From NCBI GenBank assembly GCA_964580585.1, contig CAZOKZ010000008.1:39674-103673 (forward strand): a DNA stretch of 64,000 nucleotides, in the 5' to 3' direction. The translations under genes and the position numbers were made by a program. Of the stretch, positions 18,501-27,708 are shown piece after piece; the first letter of the stretch is position 1; every line of letters starts with the position of its first letter. A model generated the notes under the pieces. That model made no database searches, was not told where the DNA came from, and was given only the letters and a program-made list of their open reading frames with translations. Origin of the DNA: CAZOKZ01 sp964580585. GTDB lineage: Bacteria > Sumerlaeota > Sumerlaeia > SLMS01 > JAHLLQ01.

Positions 18501-18791
18501 CTACTCGTCCAATACCATCCAGTCGCCCACGCCTGCTGGAGGCGCCGTGGGCTCGACGGTCAACGCGCCGCTTTGAAGTTCATACGTTCCGCCAGTGCTG
18601 CTGGTGCTGGAAACGAAAACGCTGCCCGCGGATGAATCGAGCGAGTAGGTGCCACCGGTCGAGGTGCCGCTGCCCGAATTGAGACCGGAATCCGTGGCGT
18701 CGAACGTTCCACCTACCTGGGCGATGACCAATCCCGCTGTGACAATGAACGCCATCGCCAGCAGGAACTGTTTTTGTAAGTCGAGTTTCAT
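18501..18791 (-). CDS. Small secreted Gly/Ser/Thr-rich protein
   Basis: 96 residues starting after a perfect AAGGAG site. A signal peptide (MKLDLQKQFLLAMAFIVTAG) is followed by two copies of an STGGTYxLxS motif. Short GGTY-containing secreted proteins of this kind are widespread in uncultured bacteria with unknown role. It follows the repeat protein gene by 18 bases on the same strand and probably shares its transcript. Confidence 0.7.
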   Translation of the reverse strand: MKLDLQKQFLLAMAFIVTAGLVIAQVGGTFDATDSGLNSGSGTSTGGTYSLDSSAGSVFVSSTSSTGGTYELQSGALTVEPTAPPAGVGDWMVLDE

Positions 18792-18809
18792 GACCCAGCT
18801 CCTTTCGGC

Positions 18810-20295
18810 TTAGTTCGCGCGCCAATTGACAAGGATGGTGGTTGCATTGAGCGCCGGGCCGAGGGGAACGGTGCTGGCTGTGGTGCTGATAGTTCCATTA
18901 TCCTGCACGTAGTAAATCGATCCGGGTGTCAGGCCGCTGTGGACGGTGGAAAGTCCGTAGGTCACCAGTTTGAACGGCAACGATGGGCCCGACGCTGCCT
19001 GAGTGATTCCCAAAGCAGGATAGCCGCTCGAAAGCAGGTGCGTTGCGGAAACGGGATAGGCGTCGCCAGACGAATCGATGGTCACGACGTCGCCCGCGGC
19101 AAACGTAGCGCTGGAGGCGGCGGACAGCGTGATGACGTTCGCTTGCTGAATTTCGGCAACCGAATTGCCTTCGAGCGCGGCGGAATCCAGGGCGTAAAGT
19201 GCCTGGTCGGAATAATCGATAAACCCACTCGAATCACCGTCATAGGTGCTTACATCAAAATAGCCGGTGCTAGGAACACCATTGAGATTCGTGGCGTTGT
19301 CGGCGTTGTCGATATTGCCGTTAGAATTCAAGTCGTCGCTGGATTTTCGCCAGAAATTGCTGGGGTCATCGCCGCCGAATAACAATGTGTCGTAGGCAAA
19401 ATCTGCGTTGTCGATCCAGCCGTTCGAGTCGAAATCGTCACTGGATTTTCGCCAGAAATTGCTGGGGTCATCGCCGCCGAATAACAATGTGTCGTNNNNN
19501 NNNNNNNNNNNNNNNNNNNNNNNNNNNNNNNNNNNNNNNNNNNNNNNNNNNNNNNNNNNNNNNNNNNNNNNNNNNNNNNNNNNNNNNNNNNNNNNAGGCA
19601 AAATCTGCGTTGTCGATCCAGCCGTTCGAGTCGAAATCGTCGCTAGATTTTCGCCAGAAATTGCTAGGGTCATCGCCGCCGAATAATAATGTGTCGTAGG
19701 CAAAATCGGTGTTGTCGATCCAGCCGTTCGAGTCGAAATCGTCGCTGGATTTTCGCCAGAAATCACTAATATCGATTCCTTGGAAATAGTATGTGTCATC
19801 TGCGTATTGAGCAAGGTCGATTATACCGTTCGAATCAAAATCGTCGTCATCTTTATTCCAGTACCGATCCGCGGTTTTGCCGCCGAGGCGTTCGGAGTCG
19901 AGCGCGTGCAGGGCGTAGGGCACAGCTTTGATGGGTACGCGGCCGTTCAACGATGTGTAGGGTCCCGTCGAGGCGCCCGGGCGGATGTAAACTTGCAGCC
20001 ATGCTTCGTTTCCTTGGAAGACGCCGCCAAAGTTGAGTTGGGCGGAAAACAGCCCGTCGCTGACGGTCTTGTCGTCCTCGGTCAGGGTTGAACCCACCTG
20101 GGTGCCCGCCGTAGGGTCGTCGTATAGCTCGAACTGAAAGTCGAAGAGCCCGTTGGCGGGGTTGCTGCTGTCGAGCAACCGGCCTTGGTAATTGATGTGA
20201 TGCTGCAACGGACCTGCCGTAACCGGTGTGGAGAGCGCGCCAAGCCCCATTAAAACAGCGGCTATGCCAAGGGTCGATACCTTGCGAATTCTCAT
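18810..20295 (-). CDS. Secreted tail-fibre-like protein with EF-hand-like 34-residue repeats, interrupted by an assembly gap
   Basis: Start ATG 20295 (MRIRKVSTLGIA) follows AAGGAGAAGG and opens a signal peptide. Residues about 30-150 resemble a widespread N-terminal domain (NYQGRLLDS, then PYALHALDS). Then come tandem 34-residue units containing DDFDSNGWIDNADFAYD and NFWRKSS, with DxDxNGxID calcium-loop character. The C-terminus (STVHSGLTPGSIYYVQD) is like phage and surface fibre ends. The 100 Ns shift the frame, but removing them restores one frame of 461 codons, because both flanks join into an exact repeat unit. True repeat number is unknown. Probably a surface or extracellular structural protein. 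Confidence 0.75.
19320..19860 (-). repeat. 102-bp tandem repeat array encoding EF-hand-like units
   Basis: At least five units of about 102 bp, three of them nearly identical, lie on either side of the N run. Unit differences are mostly single bases (for example CGTCGCTGG versus CGTCACTGG, and AACAATG versus AATAATG), showing recent expansion or homogenisation. Confidence 0.85.
19496..19595. other. Scaffold gap, 100 Ns
   Basis: Exactly 100 Ns, the conventional unknown-size gap. The left flank ends GTGTCGT and the right begins AGGCAAAATC, which is how the neighbouring intact repeat unit reads across the same point. The missing sequence is therefore likely a whole number of 102-bp units, possibly zero. 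Confidence 0.95.
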
Positions 20296-20561
20296 GATTT
20301 CCTTCTCCTTAGAACGATCAAATCGCCCGCTCGTTGAAAATACGAGGGGGATTTTTCCCAGCAAAAATGTCGGAGGCAGTAAAACTTTGTTACATTGGTA
20401 AAAGTTGAAGGCCGGGTCAATGATTTCCGGCATGCGATTCCAACTTGACGGATAGGCAGAATCTCGTCGATTGTGTGTTGATTCCCGTTCAGAGGACGGG
20501 TTACAAGAAATGTTATTCGATCATCATGTAACCGATATAGTACCCCGGGTGGGGGCATCTA

Positions 20562-23500
20562 GTGAGCGGTGAAAACGAGAAAAAGCCTGAGTTGGGTGAC
20601 TTTGGGGGAGAGACTTCTCTCCCCGAGGGTCTTCCTTCTGATCCCGAGGCTTCTTATGACCCCGACCGTACGGCGTTGTACGGCGAAGACACTTCTATTT
20701 TTGCAGACGATTCGGAACCTGGAAGCGACTCCGAGCAATCGGACGAAGATACGGCATCGTTGCCTCAAGTGGCCCATCGGTTCGATACGCGTCATCTGCG
20801 GTTTGCGTCTTATAGCCTGATCAAGCTCCTCGGTCGCGGCGGAGTGGGCGAAATCTGGGAAGCGTACCAGGAATCGCTGCACCGTACCGTGGCGGTGAAG
20901 CAGCTCTCCTTTTCGATTCGCCAAAAAAGCGACAGCGGCGGTCAGGGGTCGCACACGTCGTCGTTCGAGTATATTTTCCACCAGGAGGCGTTGGCCGCCG
21001 CGCAACTCGATCACCCGAACATTGTGCCGATTTACGATCTGACGGTGGACGAAAACGATCAACCGCAACTCGCCATGAAAATGGTGCGCGGCAAGCCGTG
21101 GAAGGTTTTGCTCCAGGAAGACCTCGCGACGATGCCGATGACCGATTATCTCGCCAAGCATTTGCAGGTGCTGATCGGGGTCGCTCAGGCAGTGGCGTTT
21201 GTGCATTCGCGCGGTATTGTGCACCGCGATTTGAAGCCTGCCCAAGTGATGGTGGGGGAATTTGGCGAAGTGTACCTGATGGATTGGGGGCTGGCGATTG
21301 TTTATGATCCGGATCTCCTGGGCGAGGCTTATCACCTGGCAAAGGACAACTTGCTGCCGACCACACGCACGGCGTCGAGCCCGGCGGGAACAGTTGCATA
21401 CATGGCTCCGGAGCAAACGCTGAAGTCCGCGGAAAAAGTCGGCCCCTGGACGGATGTGTTTTTGCTTGGCGCGACGTTGTACTACATTCTGACAGGCACG
21501 CCGCCGCACGATAATCCGAATTCAACCGAGGCGTTTCGTCTGGCCTCGATGTGTTTGATCCAATCGCCATCAAAACGGTTGCCTAAGCGAGAAATTCCGC
21601 ACGAGTTGACGGAGTTGGCCATGCGGGCGATGTCGCGCGAATCCGAAGCGCGCCCCGCATCGGTGAAAGACTTCATCGCCGAGTTGCGCGACTACATTAC
21701 GGGAGCTTCGCGCCGTCGCGATTCCGTGGCTCTTATTCAGGAATTGAAAGCCGATCTGGAAAAGGACCTCGACGGTTATCGTTCATTGGCGGATTTGCTG
21801 AACAAGCTGGAAAATGCGCGGGCGTTGTGGCCGGAAAACCCGGATTGCATGCCGTTGCGCGAACAACTGTTAGTGCATTATGCGGAAACGGCGTTGAATA
21901 ATGGCGACTTGGTGCTTGCCCAGGTACAGGCAGATCGACTTCCTGCCAGCGATCGCCGTTCCGAGTTGTTGAAACGCATTCAATTTGAAGACAATCGCGT
22001 TCGGACGCATGCGCGCCAGCGACTGGTGGCGTTTACGGCGGTCGGATTGCTTGGAATCATGGCTTTTGCACTGGCCTTTATTGCGAACAACCGCGCCATT
22101 CAGGCAACCGACGCAAAAGCGCAGGCAGAGAAAGCGCGTGAGGCTGAAGAAATCGCTCACCGAGCCGAAGCGATTGCGCGCGGCGAAGCGGTTACGCGTG
22201 CACGGGCTGCCGAGTACGGCCAGTATCTTTCCAATATCCAGTTCGCACAAACGTGTCTGGCCGATGGACGTTTGGTGGCCGCGCGCCAGTACCTCGGTGA
22301 AACTCCCGAAAGTTTGAGGCATTGGGAGTGGGGTTTCCTGATGAATGGGTGCGAGGTAGATTTAGGGACGCTTTTCGGTCACGAAAAAAAAGTCAATTTG
22401 GTGGAATTCAGCCCCGATGGAACGCGCTTGCTCAGTTGCGCGCGCGATTGGACGGCCATCGTTTGGGAAGTAGCCACGGGACAACGCCTTGTGACGTTGC
22501 AGGGTCACAAGGAAAACGTGGGCCATGCGTGTTTCAGCCCCGATGGCAAACGGGTGGCGACGTTTTCGGACGATAAGACGGCTAAGGTTTGGGACGCGGG
22601 GACGGGGACGGAGCTCATGACGCTCGCCGGCCATACGAATAATGTTACTTTCGGTGAGTACAATCCGCAACAAACGCGTATCGTTACGGCGAGCACGGAC
22701 AACACACTCAAGGTTTGGGATGCAGAGACGGGGACGGAGTTGCATACATTGGCTGGACATACGGATTCCGTGATCAAAACGGAATTCGCTTCGGATGGGA
22801 GACGGTTGCTTTCAGGCGCCGAGGATGGCGATGTGCGTTTGTGGGATGTGGAAACGGGCGAATGTCTGTTGGTATTCGAGGGTCATACCAGCGGCGTGAC
22901 TTTCGTGCATTTCGGTCCGGATGAAAAACGTCTCATCTCCAGTTCGCTCGACCAGACGGCCCGTGTGTGGGATGTGGCGACGGGCGAATGTTTGCTTGTG
23001 CTTGCGGGACATTCTGGTGTGGTGCTGGACGCGGAAATCAGCCCGGACGGGCGTCAGATTTTAACCGGCAGCATGGATCACACGGCAAAAATCTGGGACG
23101 CTTACTCGGGGGCGGAACTGCAAACATTGGCTTCGCATACAGCGGGGGTTAAGCACTCCCGATATAACCATGACGGGTCGTTGATTCTCACGACCAGCAT
23201 GGATAACCAAAGTATGATCTGGAATGCGAAAACCGGTCGTGAAATGAACACCCTGACGGGTCACACGGACTGGGTTTATTGGGGAGCCTTCAGCCCCGAC
23301 GGCACGTTGGCGGCCACGGCATCGCGGGATCATACAATCATGCTTTGGAAAACATACCCAGGTGGGGCATTTGCCCATCTGACCGGTCATCATGGCCAGA
23401 TCAGCAGTCTGGATGTCGCATCGGACGGCAAACGATTGCTGGCGTCGTCATACGACAACACGGCGTCGGTCTGGGAATTGGCTACGGGACGACGTTTGGC

Positions 23501-25595
23501 GGTATTGGAGGATCACACGTGGTCCATTCGTCAATCCGAGTTCAGTCCGTCGGGTAAACTGGTTGCGACGGCGTCCTATGACAAGACGGCGAAAATCTGG
23601 AACGCCGATTCCGGTCGCGTTTTACGCACGCTCGAAGGACACGCCGCTGCCCTGACCGACATTCATTTTTCTCCTGACGAAAAGTGGGTTCTCACCTCGT
23701 CCGCAGATAATACAATCAAGGTTTGGAAAGTCGAAACGGGGGATTTGGTTCGAACGTTGGAAGGTCACACCGATCAGGTTTCCGACTTTAAAATAAGCGC
23801 CGATGGATCGTTGATTATCTCGGCATCGAAGGACCGCACGGCACGGTTGTGGTCGTTTGAAAGCGGCGAAACGCTGGCGGTTTTGCAACATGCGGATGCG
23901 ATCGGCATCGCGCAATTTTCGCCGGACGCCGATCACGTGGTGACGGTTTCCGCCGACTCGACGGCGCGTCTCTGGAGTGTCCCCGACGGTGTGTTGGAAT
24001 CCACGTTGATCGGACACCAGGACACGGTGCTCGATGCGCGTTTCAACCAGGACGGCACACGATTGGTCACATGCTCGAACGACGGAACAGCGCGTGTCTG
24101 GGAAGTGGAAACGGGCAAAGAACTGATGACGTTGACGGGGCACGCCGGCGAGGTCACGAACGCGTGGTTTTCGCCGGATGGCGCGCGCATTGTTACGGGC
24201 TCGCACGATTCGACTGCCAAAGTTTGGGATGCTTCAACCGGTCGCGAATTGGTAACGTTGGCTGGACATAAAGGATCGGTGGATTGTATCGCGTTTGGCA
24301 CCGATGGACGCGATATCATCACGGGCTCGGAAGATGGCACGATGAACATCTGGCGGGCGCGTTCGTGGAAAACGAGGCCTGGATTCGAGGATGAAAAAAC
24401 CACGTGGAATATCGCGGTGGCTTCGACAACCGTTACACCATCCAAAGCAGCCGCCCCCCAAGGCGAAACGGAATCCAATGACCAAACCAAGGAACAAATG
24501 CGCGAAACCTTCTTTTCGGTCTTTGGCCATATTCTGGGAGAAAACGCGGTCCAGCCGTTGGAACCCGGCGATCAGGAATTAATCCCCGAAGGCGCCGATT
24601 TGCGTATCGTGGTGTTAATGCCATCGCATTTGACGGACAAAACGCTGCATATTACCGGCAACCATGAGGCCATCGGGAATTGGGAAGTCAATCAGGTGGC
24701 GATGAATTTTCTCGAAGAAGGCCCGCATGGGAATTTCTACGAAATTCGCCTGCCGTATGTGAAGCCGCTGATTTTTAAACTGACGTATGGAAATAAAGGC
24801 GATGGCTGGACAGGCACGGGTGAGTGGGCTGGTCCACCAAACCGTGAATTACCGCATCAGGACACGCTGATTTTCAAAACAGGGGAGAACGAATACACAA
24901 TCCTCTCACAATTTGGCGTGCCGCCCACACGCGAGCTCAAACTGCATCAACCGCCACGAACGTGGATGGTGCACCACGAGTTGGCGGGCGCTGGATTGCA
25001 GGTCGATCACCAGAAAAACGCTCAGGAAATTCTGACGGCGTTGACTACCGACATCGCACGCAACGATGACCTGACTTCGGGGCAGATTCGCGCAAAACTG
25101 ATGGGAGCGTTGCAGGCTTACGATTTGCGCAGTCTTGGAATCGCAACCCCGCCCGATGTATTCTTCCTGGCTGAAATAGTCGGGCCCGATTGGCGGCCCC
25201 TTGATGTCGAGCAGCAACGCGAAGCACTTGAAAGTCACAAAACCATGCGGTTGATTGGATTGATTGACGAAGCGGCTTCGGACAAACAGGTTTTTATCGT
25301 GGGCGACAAGGCAGCCATCGGCGAGTGGGTGCCGAACACGATCGAACTGAACCCGACACGCATCACGTCAGACGGGCATCATGTGTGGGAACTTGAGCTG
25401 CCTGCGCAACCGATGGAATTTAAGCTGACGTATGGCAAACGTGGCGATGGTTGGACCGGCACGCAGGAATGGGCTGGTGAACCGAATCGCCTGCTGCCCA
25501 GCGAACACAGTACCGTGTACCTGACCCCCGAGGGAGAACTGGTCATGGTTTGTAAATTCGGTTTTCAGATAGAAGGTACGGGAGTGGTGCCGTAA
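20562..25595 (+). CDS. Ser/Thr protein kinase - WD40 (16 repeats) - two CBM20-like domains
   Basis: 1677 residues, GTG start after GGGTGGGGG. The kinase domain (about 85-375) has GRGGVG, VAVKQL and HRDLKPAQ, then DWG in place of DFG. The Asn that normally follows HRDLKP-x is Gln here, so metal binding may be altered. A single membrane helix (about 489-510) and a charged, probably coiled segment follow. Sixteen WD40 repeats (about 600-1270) could form two propellers. Two starch-binding CBM20-like domains (about 1343-1450 and 1556-1670) share GxWxxN-type and GDGWTGTxEWAG motifs. Topology implies a cytoplasmic kinase and an extracytoplasmic sensor half. Substrates unknown. The next gene is a matching phosphatase. 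Confidence 0.88.
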   Translation: MSGENEKKPELGDFGGETSLPEGLPSDPEASYDPDRTALYGEDTSIFADDSEPGSDSEQSDEDTASLPQVAHRFDTRHLRFASYSLIKLLGRGGVGEIWEAYQESLHRTVAVKQLSFSIRQKSDSGGQGSHTSSFEYIFHQEALAAAQLDHPNIVPIYDLTVDENDQPQLAMKMVRGKPWKVLLQEDLATMPMTDYLAKHLQVLIGVAQAVAFVHSRGIVHRDLKPAQVMVGEFGEVYLMDWGLAIVYDPDLLGEAYHLAKDNLLPTTRTASSPAGTVAYMAPEQTLKSAEKVGPWTDVFLLGATLYYILTGTPPHDNPNSTEAFRLASMCLIQSPSKRLPKREIPHELTELAMRAMSRESEARPASVKDFIAELRDYITGASRRRDSVALIQELKADLEKDLDGYRSLADLLNKLENARALWPENPDCMPLREQLLVHYAETALNNGDLVLAQVQADRLPASDRRSELLKRIQFEDNRVRTHARQRLVAFTAVGLLGIMAFALAFIANNRAIQATDAKAQAEKAREAEEIAHRAEAIARGEAVTRARAAEYGQYLSNIQFAQTCLADGRLVAARQYLGETPESLRHWEWGFLMNGCEVDLGTLFGHEKKVNLVEFSPDGTRLLSCARDWTAIVWEVATGQRLVTLQGHKENVGHACFSPDGKRVATFSDDKTAKVWDAGTGTELMTLAGHTNNVTFGEYNPQQTRIVTASTDNTLKVWDAETGTELHTLAGHTDSVIKTEFASDGRRLLSGAEDGDVRLWDVETGECLLVFEGHTSGVTFVHFGPDEKRLISSSLDQTARVWDVATGECLLVLAGHSGVVLDAEISPDGRQILTGSMDHTAKIWDAYSGAELQTLASHTAGVKHSRYNHDGSLILTTSMDNQSMIWNAKTGREMNTLTGHTDWVYWGAFSPDGTLAATASRDHTIMLWKTYPGGAFAHLTGHHGQISSLDVASDGKRLLASSYDNTASVWELATGRRLAVLEDHTWSIRQSEFSPSGKLVATASYDKTAKIWNADSGRVLRTLEGHAAALTDIHFSPDEKWVLTSSADNTIKVWKVETGDLVRTLEGHTDQVSDFKISADGSLIISASKDRTARLWSFESGETLAVLQHADAIGIAQFSPDADHVVTVSADSTARLWSVPDGVLESTLIGHQDTVLDARFNQDGTRLVTCSNDGTARVWEVETGKELMTLTGHAGEVTNAWFSPDGARIVTGSHDSTAKVWDASTGRELVTLAGHKGSVDCIAFGTDGRDIITGSEDGTMNIWRARSWKTRPGFEDEKTTWNIAVASTTVTPSKAAAPQGETESNDQTKEQMRETFFSVFGHILGENAVQPLEPGDQELIPEGADLRIVVLMPSHLTDKTLHITGNHEAIGNWEVNQVAMNFLEEGPHGNFYEIRLPYVKPLIFKLTYGNKGDGWTGTGEWAGPPNRELPHQDTLIFKTGENEYTILSQFGVPPTRELKLHQPPRTWMVHHELAGAGLQVDHQKNAQEILTALTTDIARNDDLTSGQIRAKLMGALQAYDLRSLGIATPPDVFFLAEIVGPDWRPLDVEQQREALESHKTMRLIGLIDEAASDKQVFIVGDKAAIGEWVPNTIELNPTRITSDGHHVWELELPAQPMEFKLTYGKRGDGWTGTQEWAGEPNRLLPSEHSTVYLTPEGELVMVCKFGFQIEGTGVVP

Positions 25596-25741
25596 AGGAA
25601 GCGGGACTGAACAGGTCTGCGCATTCGTCGCGTAACCTTCCTTTGACTTCCTCCGCTTGACCCGTCGTTTTCATTTTTCCATCATGGGCAACTAATCTCT
25701 GGCGCGAGCAGGAGCCAATTCGCACGGAAAGCGACAAGGCG

Positions 25742-27415
25742 ATGACGATTCTGGTTGTCGAAAAAGGCCAATACAAAGGCCGGGAATTTGCTCTCGAAGA
25801 TGGCATTACTGTCGTTGGACGCAGCGAGGACAGCGGCATTCCGCTTGTGAACGATACCCATGCTTCGCGGCATCATGCCGAGTTTATCCGCAAGGCCTCG
25901 TGCGTTGTGGTTCGTGACTTGGGAAGCAGCAATGGAACGTTCATCAATAAAGAAAAACTGAACGGTGCTCAACGTTTGGAAATCGGCGATCGCATTGTCA
26001 TTGGGCGCACGAAATTCGTGTACGACCCCATGGGAGCATCGGTGGTCGAGGTCGGCGATAAAATCGTTACCGAGATGAGCCAGATTTCGGTGGACGAAGA
26101 ATGGACGGCGAGCACGGTTGACGCGCCACCTAACCTGCAAAGTTACGAAGATCCGTTTCAACGTTTGCAAACCATCTATCATTATTCGAATTTGATGCGC
26201 GAATGCCATTCGCAGAGCATGCTGGTTGGACACATTCTCGACGCGGTGTTTCGGATTATGTCACCCGACCGCGCGGCGGTGTTGCTCTACATGCCAGAGA
26301 GTAAAAAACTTGAGCCAGTAGCATCACGGGCGAATTCAGAAGATTTCAAGGCATCTGCTGCGGCCATTTTAGTGAGCAGCAGCGTCATTAAACATTGTTT
26401 GCGCGATCGTGTTTGTGTCGTCGTGCACGATGCGGCTTCCGATCGTCGATTCGATCCGGACGACAGCATTGGGCATGGTAAAATCGGTTCGGCGATTTGT
26501 TGTCCGTTGCTCGCGCGTTCAACGGTTTACGGTGTCCTGTACCTCGACACGGTGCATCGTATTAAAGAGTACAGCATCGCCGAGTTGGAACTGGTTACCG
26601 GTATTGCCAATCAGGCGGCGTTGGCACTCGGCAGCGTTCGCCAACATCAACGTCATCTCGAAGAACGTGAAGTGCGGGCACAACTCGATGTGGCGCAACG
26701 GATTCAGGACAAAATGCTTGGGCATCAGTCTCATGTAACCGATTGCCTGGAAGCGTTCGGCTGGAGTCGCCCTTCTTCCGCGATTGGCGGCGATTTTTTT
26801 GGTTTTTTCGATTCCGAAGTTGGCCAGGTGATCTACATCGCCGACAGCACGGGTCATGGCATCGGCGCCGCGTTGATCATGAGCATGGCGCGAGCTTATT
26901 TGCTGGGAACGATGGCAACATCGAATCTGCCTCTGAACAAGCATGTGGAAACCTTGAACAGACTGCTGGCGCCGGACATGGAATCGGGGCTCTACGTCAC
27001 GATGCTGTTGACATGTTTCGACGCGCAGGCCCGGCAATTGCACTACGTCAGCGCCGGACATTGGCCTCCCTTGGTGTATCGTCCAGGCAACGACAAGTTC
27101 ATTGAGTTGCCAACGGGGGGACTCGCCCTAGGTATTCTGGGGGAATTTACCTACGAAGAAGCGCCTCCCACGGATTTGCAACCGGGCGATTGGGTGGTGT
27201 TATTCACCGATGGCATGATCGAGCAGTGCCGTTCTGAGAACGGAACGGATGAAGAATTCGGTCTGGATCGTATGAAAGCCGCGATTCGTAAATACGTGGA
27301 TCTGGCCCCGGAAGGAGCCGTCAAAGCCATCGTGGATGAAGTCGATGACTGGCGCGATAATAACGATCAAACGGACGATTACTCGTTGATTATGGTGCGA
27401 GTGAAAGAAAAGTAA
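25742..27415 (+). CDS. FHA-GAF-PP2C (SpoIIE-type) protein phosphatase
   Basis: 557 residues. An N-terminal FHA domain (about 1-95) has GRSEDSGI, ASRHHAEF and SSNGTFINKE. A GAF domain spans roughly 150-300. The C-terminal SpoIIE-type PP2C domain has GGDFFGFF near 347, ADSTGHGIG near 366 and FTDGMIEQ, the metal-binding pattern. It should remove phosphate from Ser/Thr, with the FHA domain docking on phosphothreonine. Placed 146 bases after the WD40 kinase and co-directional, it is the natural antagonist. ATG 25742 has an AAGG site. Confidence 0.92.
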   Translation: MTILVVEKGQYKGREFALEDGITVVGRSEDSGIPLVNDTHASRHHAEFIRKASCVVVRDLGSSNGTFINKEKLNGAQRLEIGDRIVIGRTKFVYDPMGASVVEVGDKIVTEMSQISVDEEWTASTVDAPPNLQSYEDPFQRLQTIYHYSNLMRECHSQSMLVGHILDAVFRIMSPDRAAVLLYMPESKKLEPVASRANSEDFKASAAAILVSSSVIKHCLRDRVCVVVHDAASDRRFDPDDSIGHGKIGSAICCPLLARSTVYGVLYLDTVHRIKEYSIAELELVTGIANQAALALGSVRQHQRHLEEREVRAQLDVAQRIQDKMLGHQSHVTDCLEAFGWSRPSSAIGGDFFGFFDSEVGQVIYIADSTGHGIGAALIMSMARAYLLGTMATSNLPLNKHVETLNRLLAPDMESGLYVTMLLTCFDAQARQLHYVSAGHWPPLVYRPGNDKFIELPTGGLALGILGEFTYEEAPPTDLQPGDWVVLFTDGMIEQCRSENGTDEEFGLDRMKAAIRKYVDLAPEGAVKAIVDEVDDWRDNNDQTDDYSLIMVRVKEK

Positions 27416-27605
27416 AGCGGCGGGAAAGCGACGGGCGATGTAGGGGGCAACCTCGCGATATCCGGTGTGTTTTCCTGTATTTCTTACCGTTTTCACCGGT
27501 CCAATCCGGGGCAATTTAATATACAAATCCAATACATGTTAAATGCAAGCCCTTGATAAAAAGCGGATAAATGCACTCCCTTGAATCGTTGATTGATGAT
27601 TGACT

Positions 27606-27668
27606 CCCACCAGGTCGGTGGGCAACCTCGCTGCCGTGTTTGGGCAGGAGTTTCCGGGCGACCGGGAG
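27606..27668 (+). promoter_or_regulatory. Possible structured leader of sdhCAB (three hairpins)
   Basis: Three hairpins in a row: CCCACC/GGTGGG (27606-27622), CTGCC/GGCAG (27631-27647), and CCGG-GCGA-CCGG (27654-27665), the last with a GNRA tetraloop. The 12-mer GGGCAACCTCGC occurs here (27620-27631) and 175 bases upstream (27445-27456). No known riboswitch consensus is recognised. Confidence 0.4.
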
Positions 27669-27683
27669 CCAATCCGTCCAAAG

Positions 27684-27703
27684 TTTGTGAAAGGATTCAC
27701 AAA
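27684..27703 (+). promoter_or_regulatory. CRP/FNR-type palindrome overlapping the sdhC ribosome site
   Basis: A perfect inverted repeat, TTTGTGAA-AGGA-TTCACAAA, contains TGTGA-N6-TCACA, the consensus for CRP-family regulators. It ends five bases before the sdhC ATG and includes the only AAGGA near it. A regulator bound here would block transcription or translation; alternatively the RNA hairpin would hide the ribosome site. Confidence 0.5.
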
Positions 27704-27708
27704 TCTCC

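Noticed and set aside
19385..19699. Plus-strand frames in the repeat array and gap
   Set aside because: They are shadows of the minus-strand repeat units and run through the Ns.
19320..19860. CRISPR array
   Set aside because: The 102-bp units are contiguous and coding, without spacers; there are no cas genes in the window.
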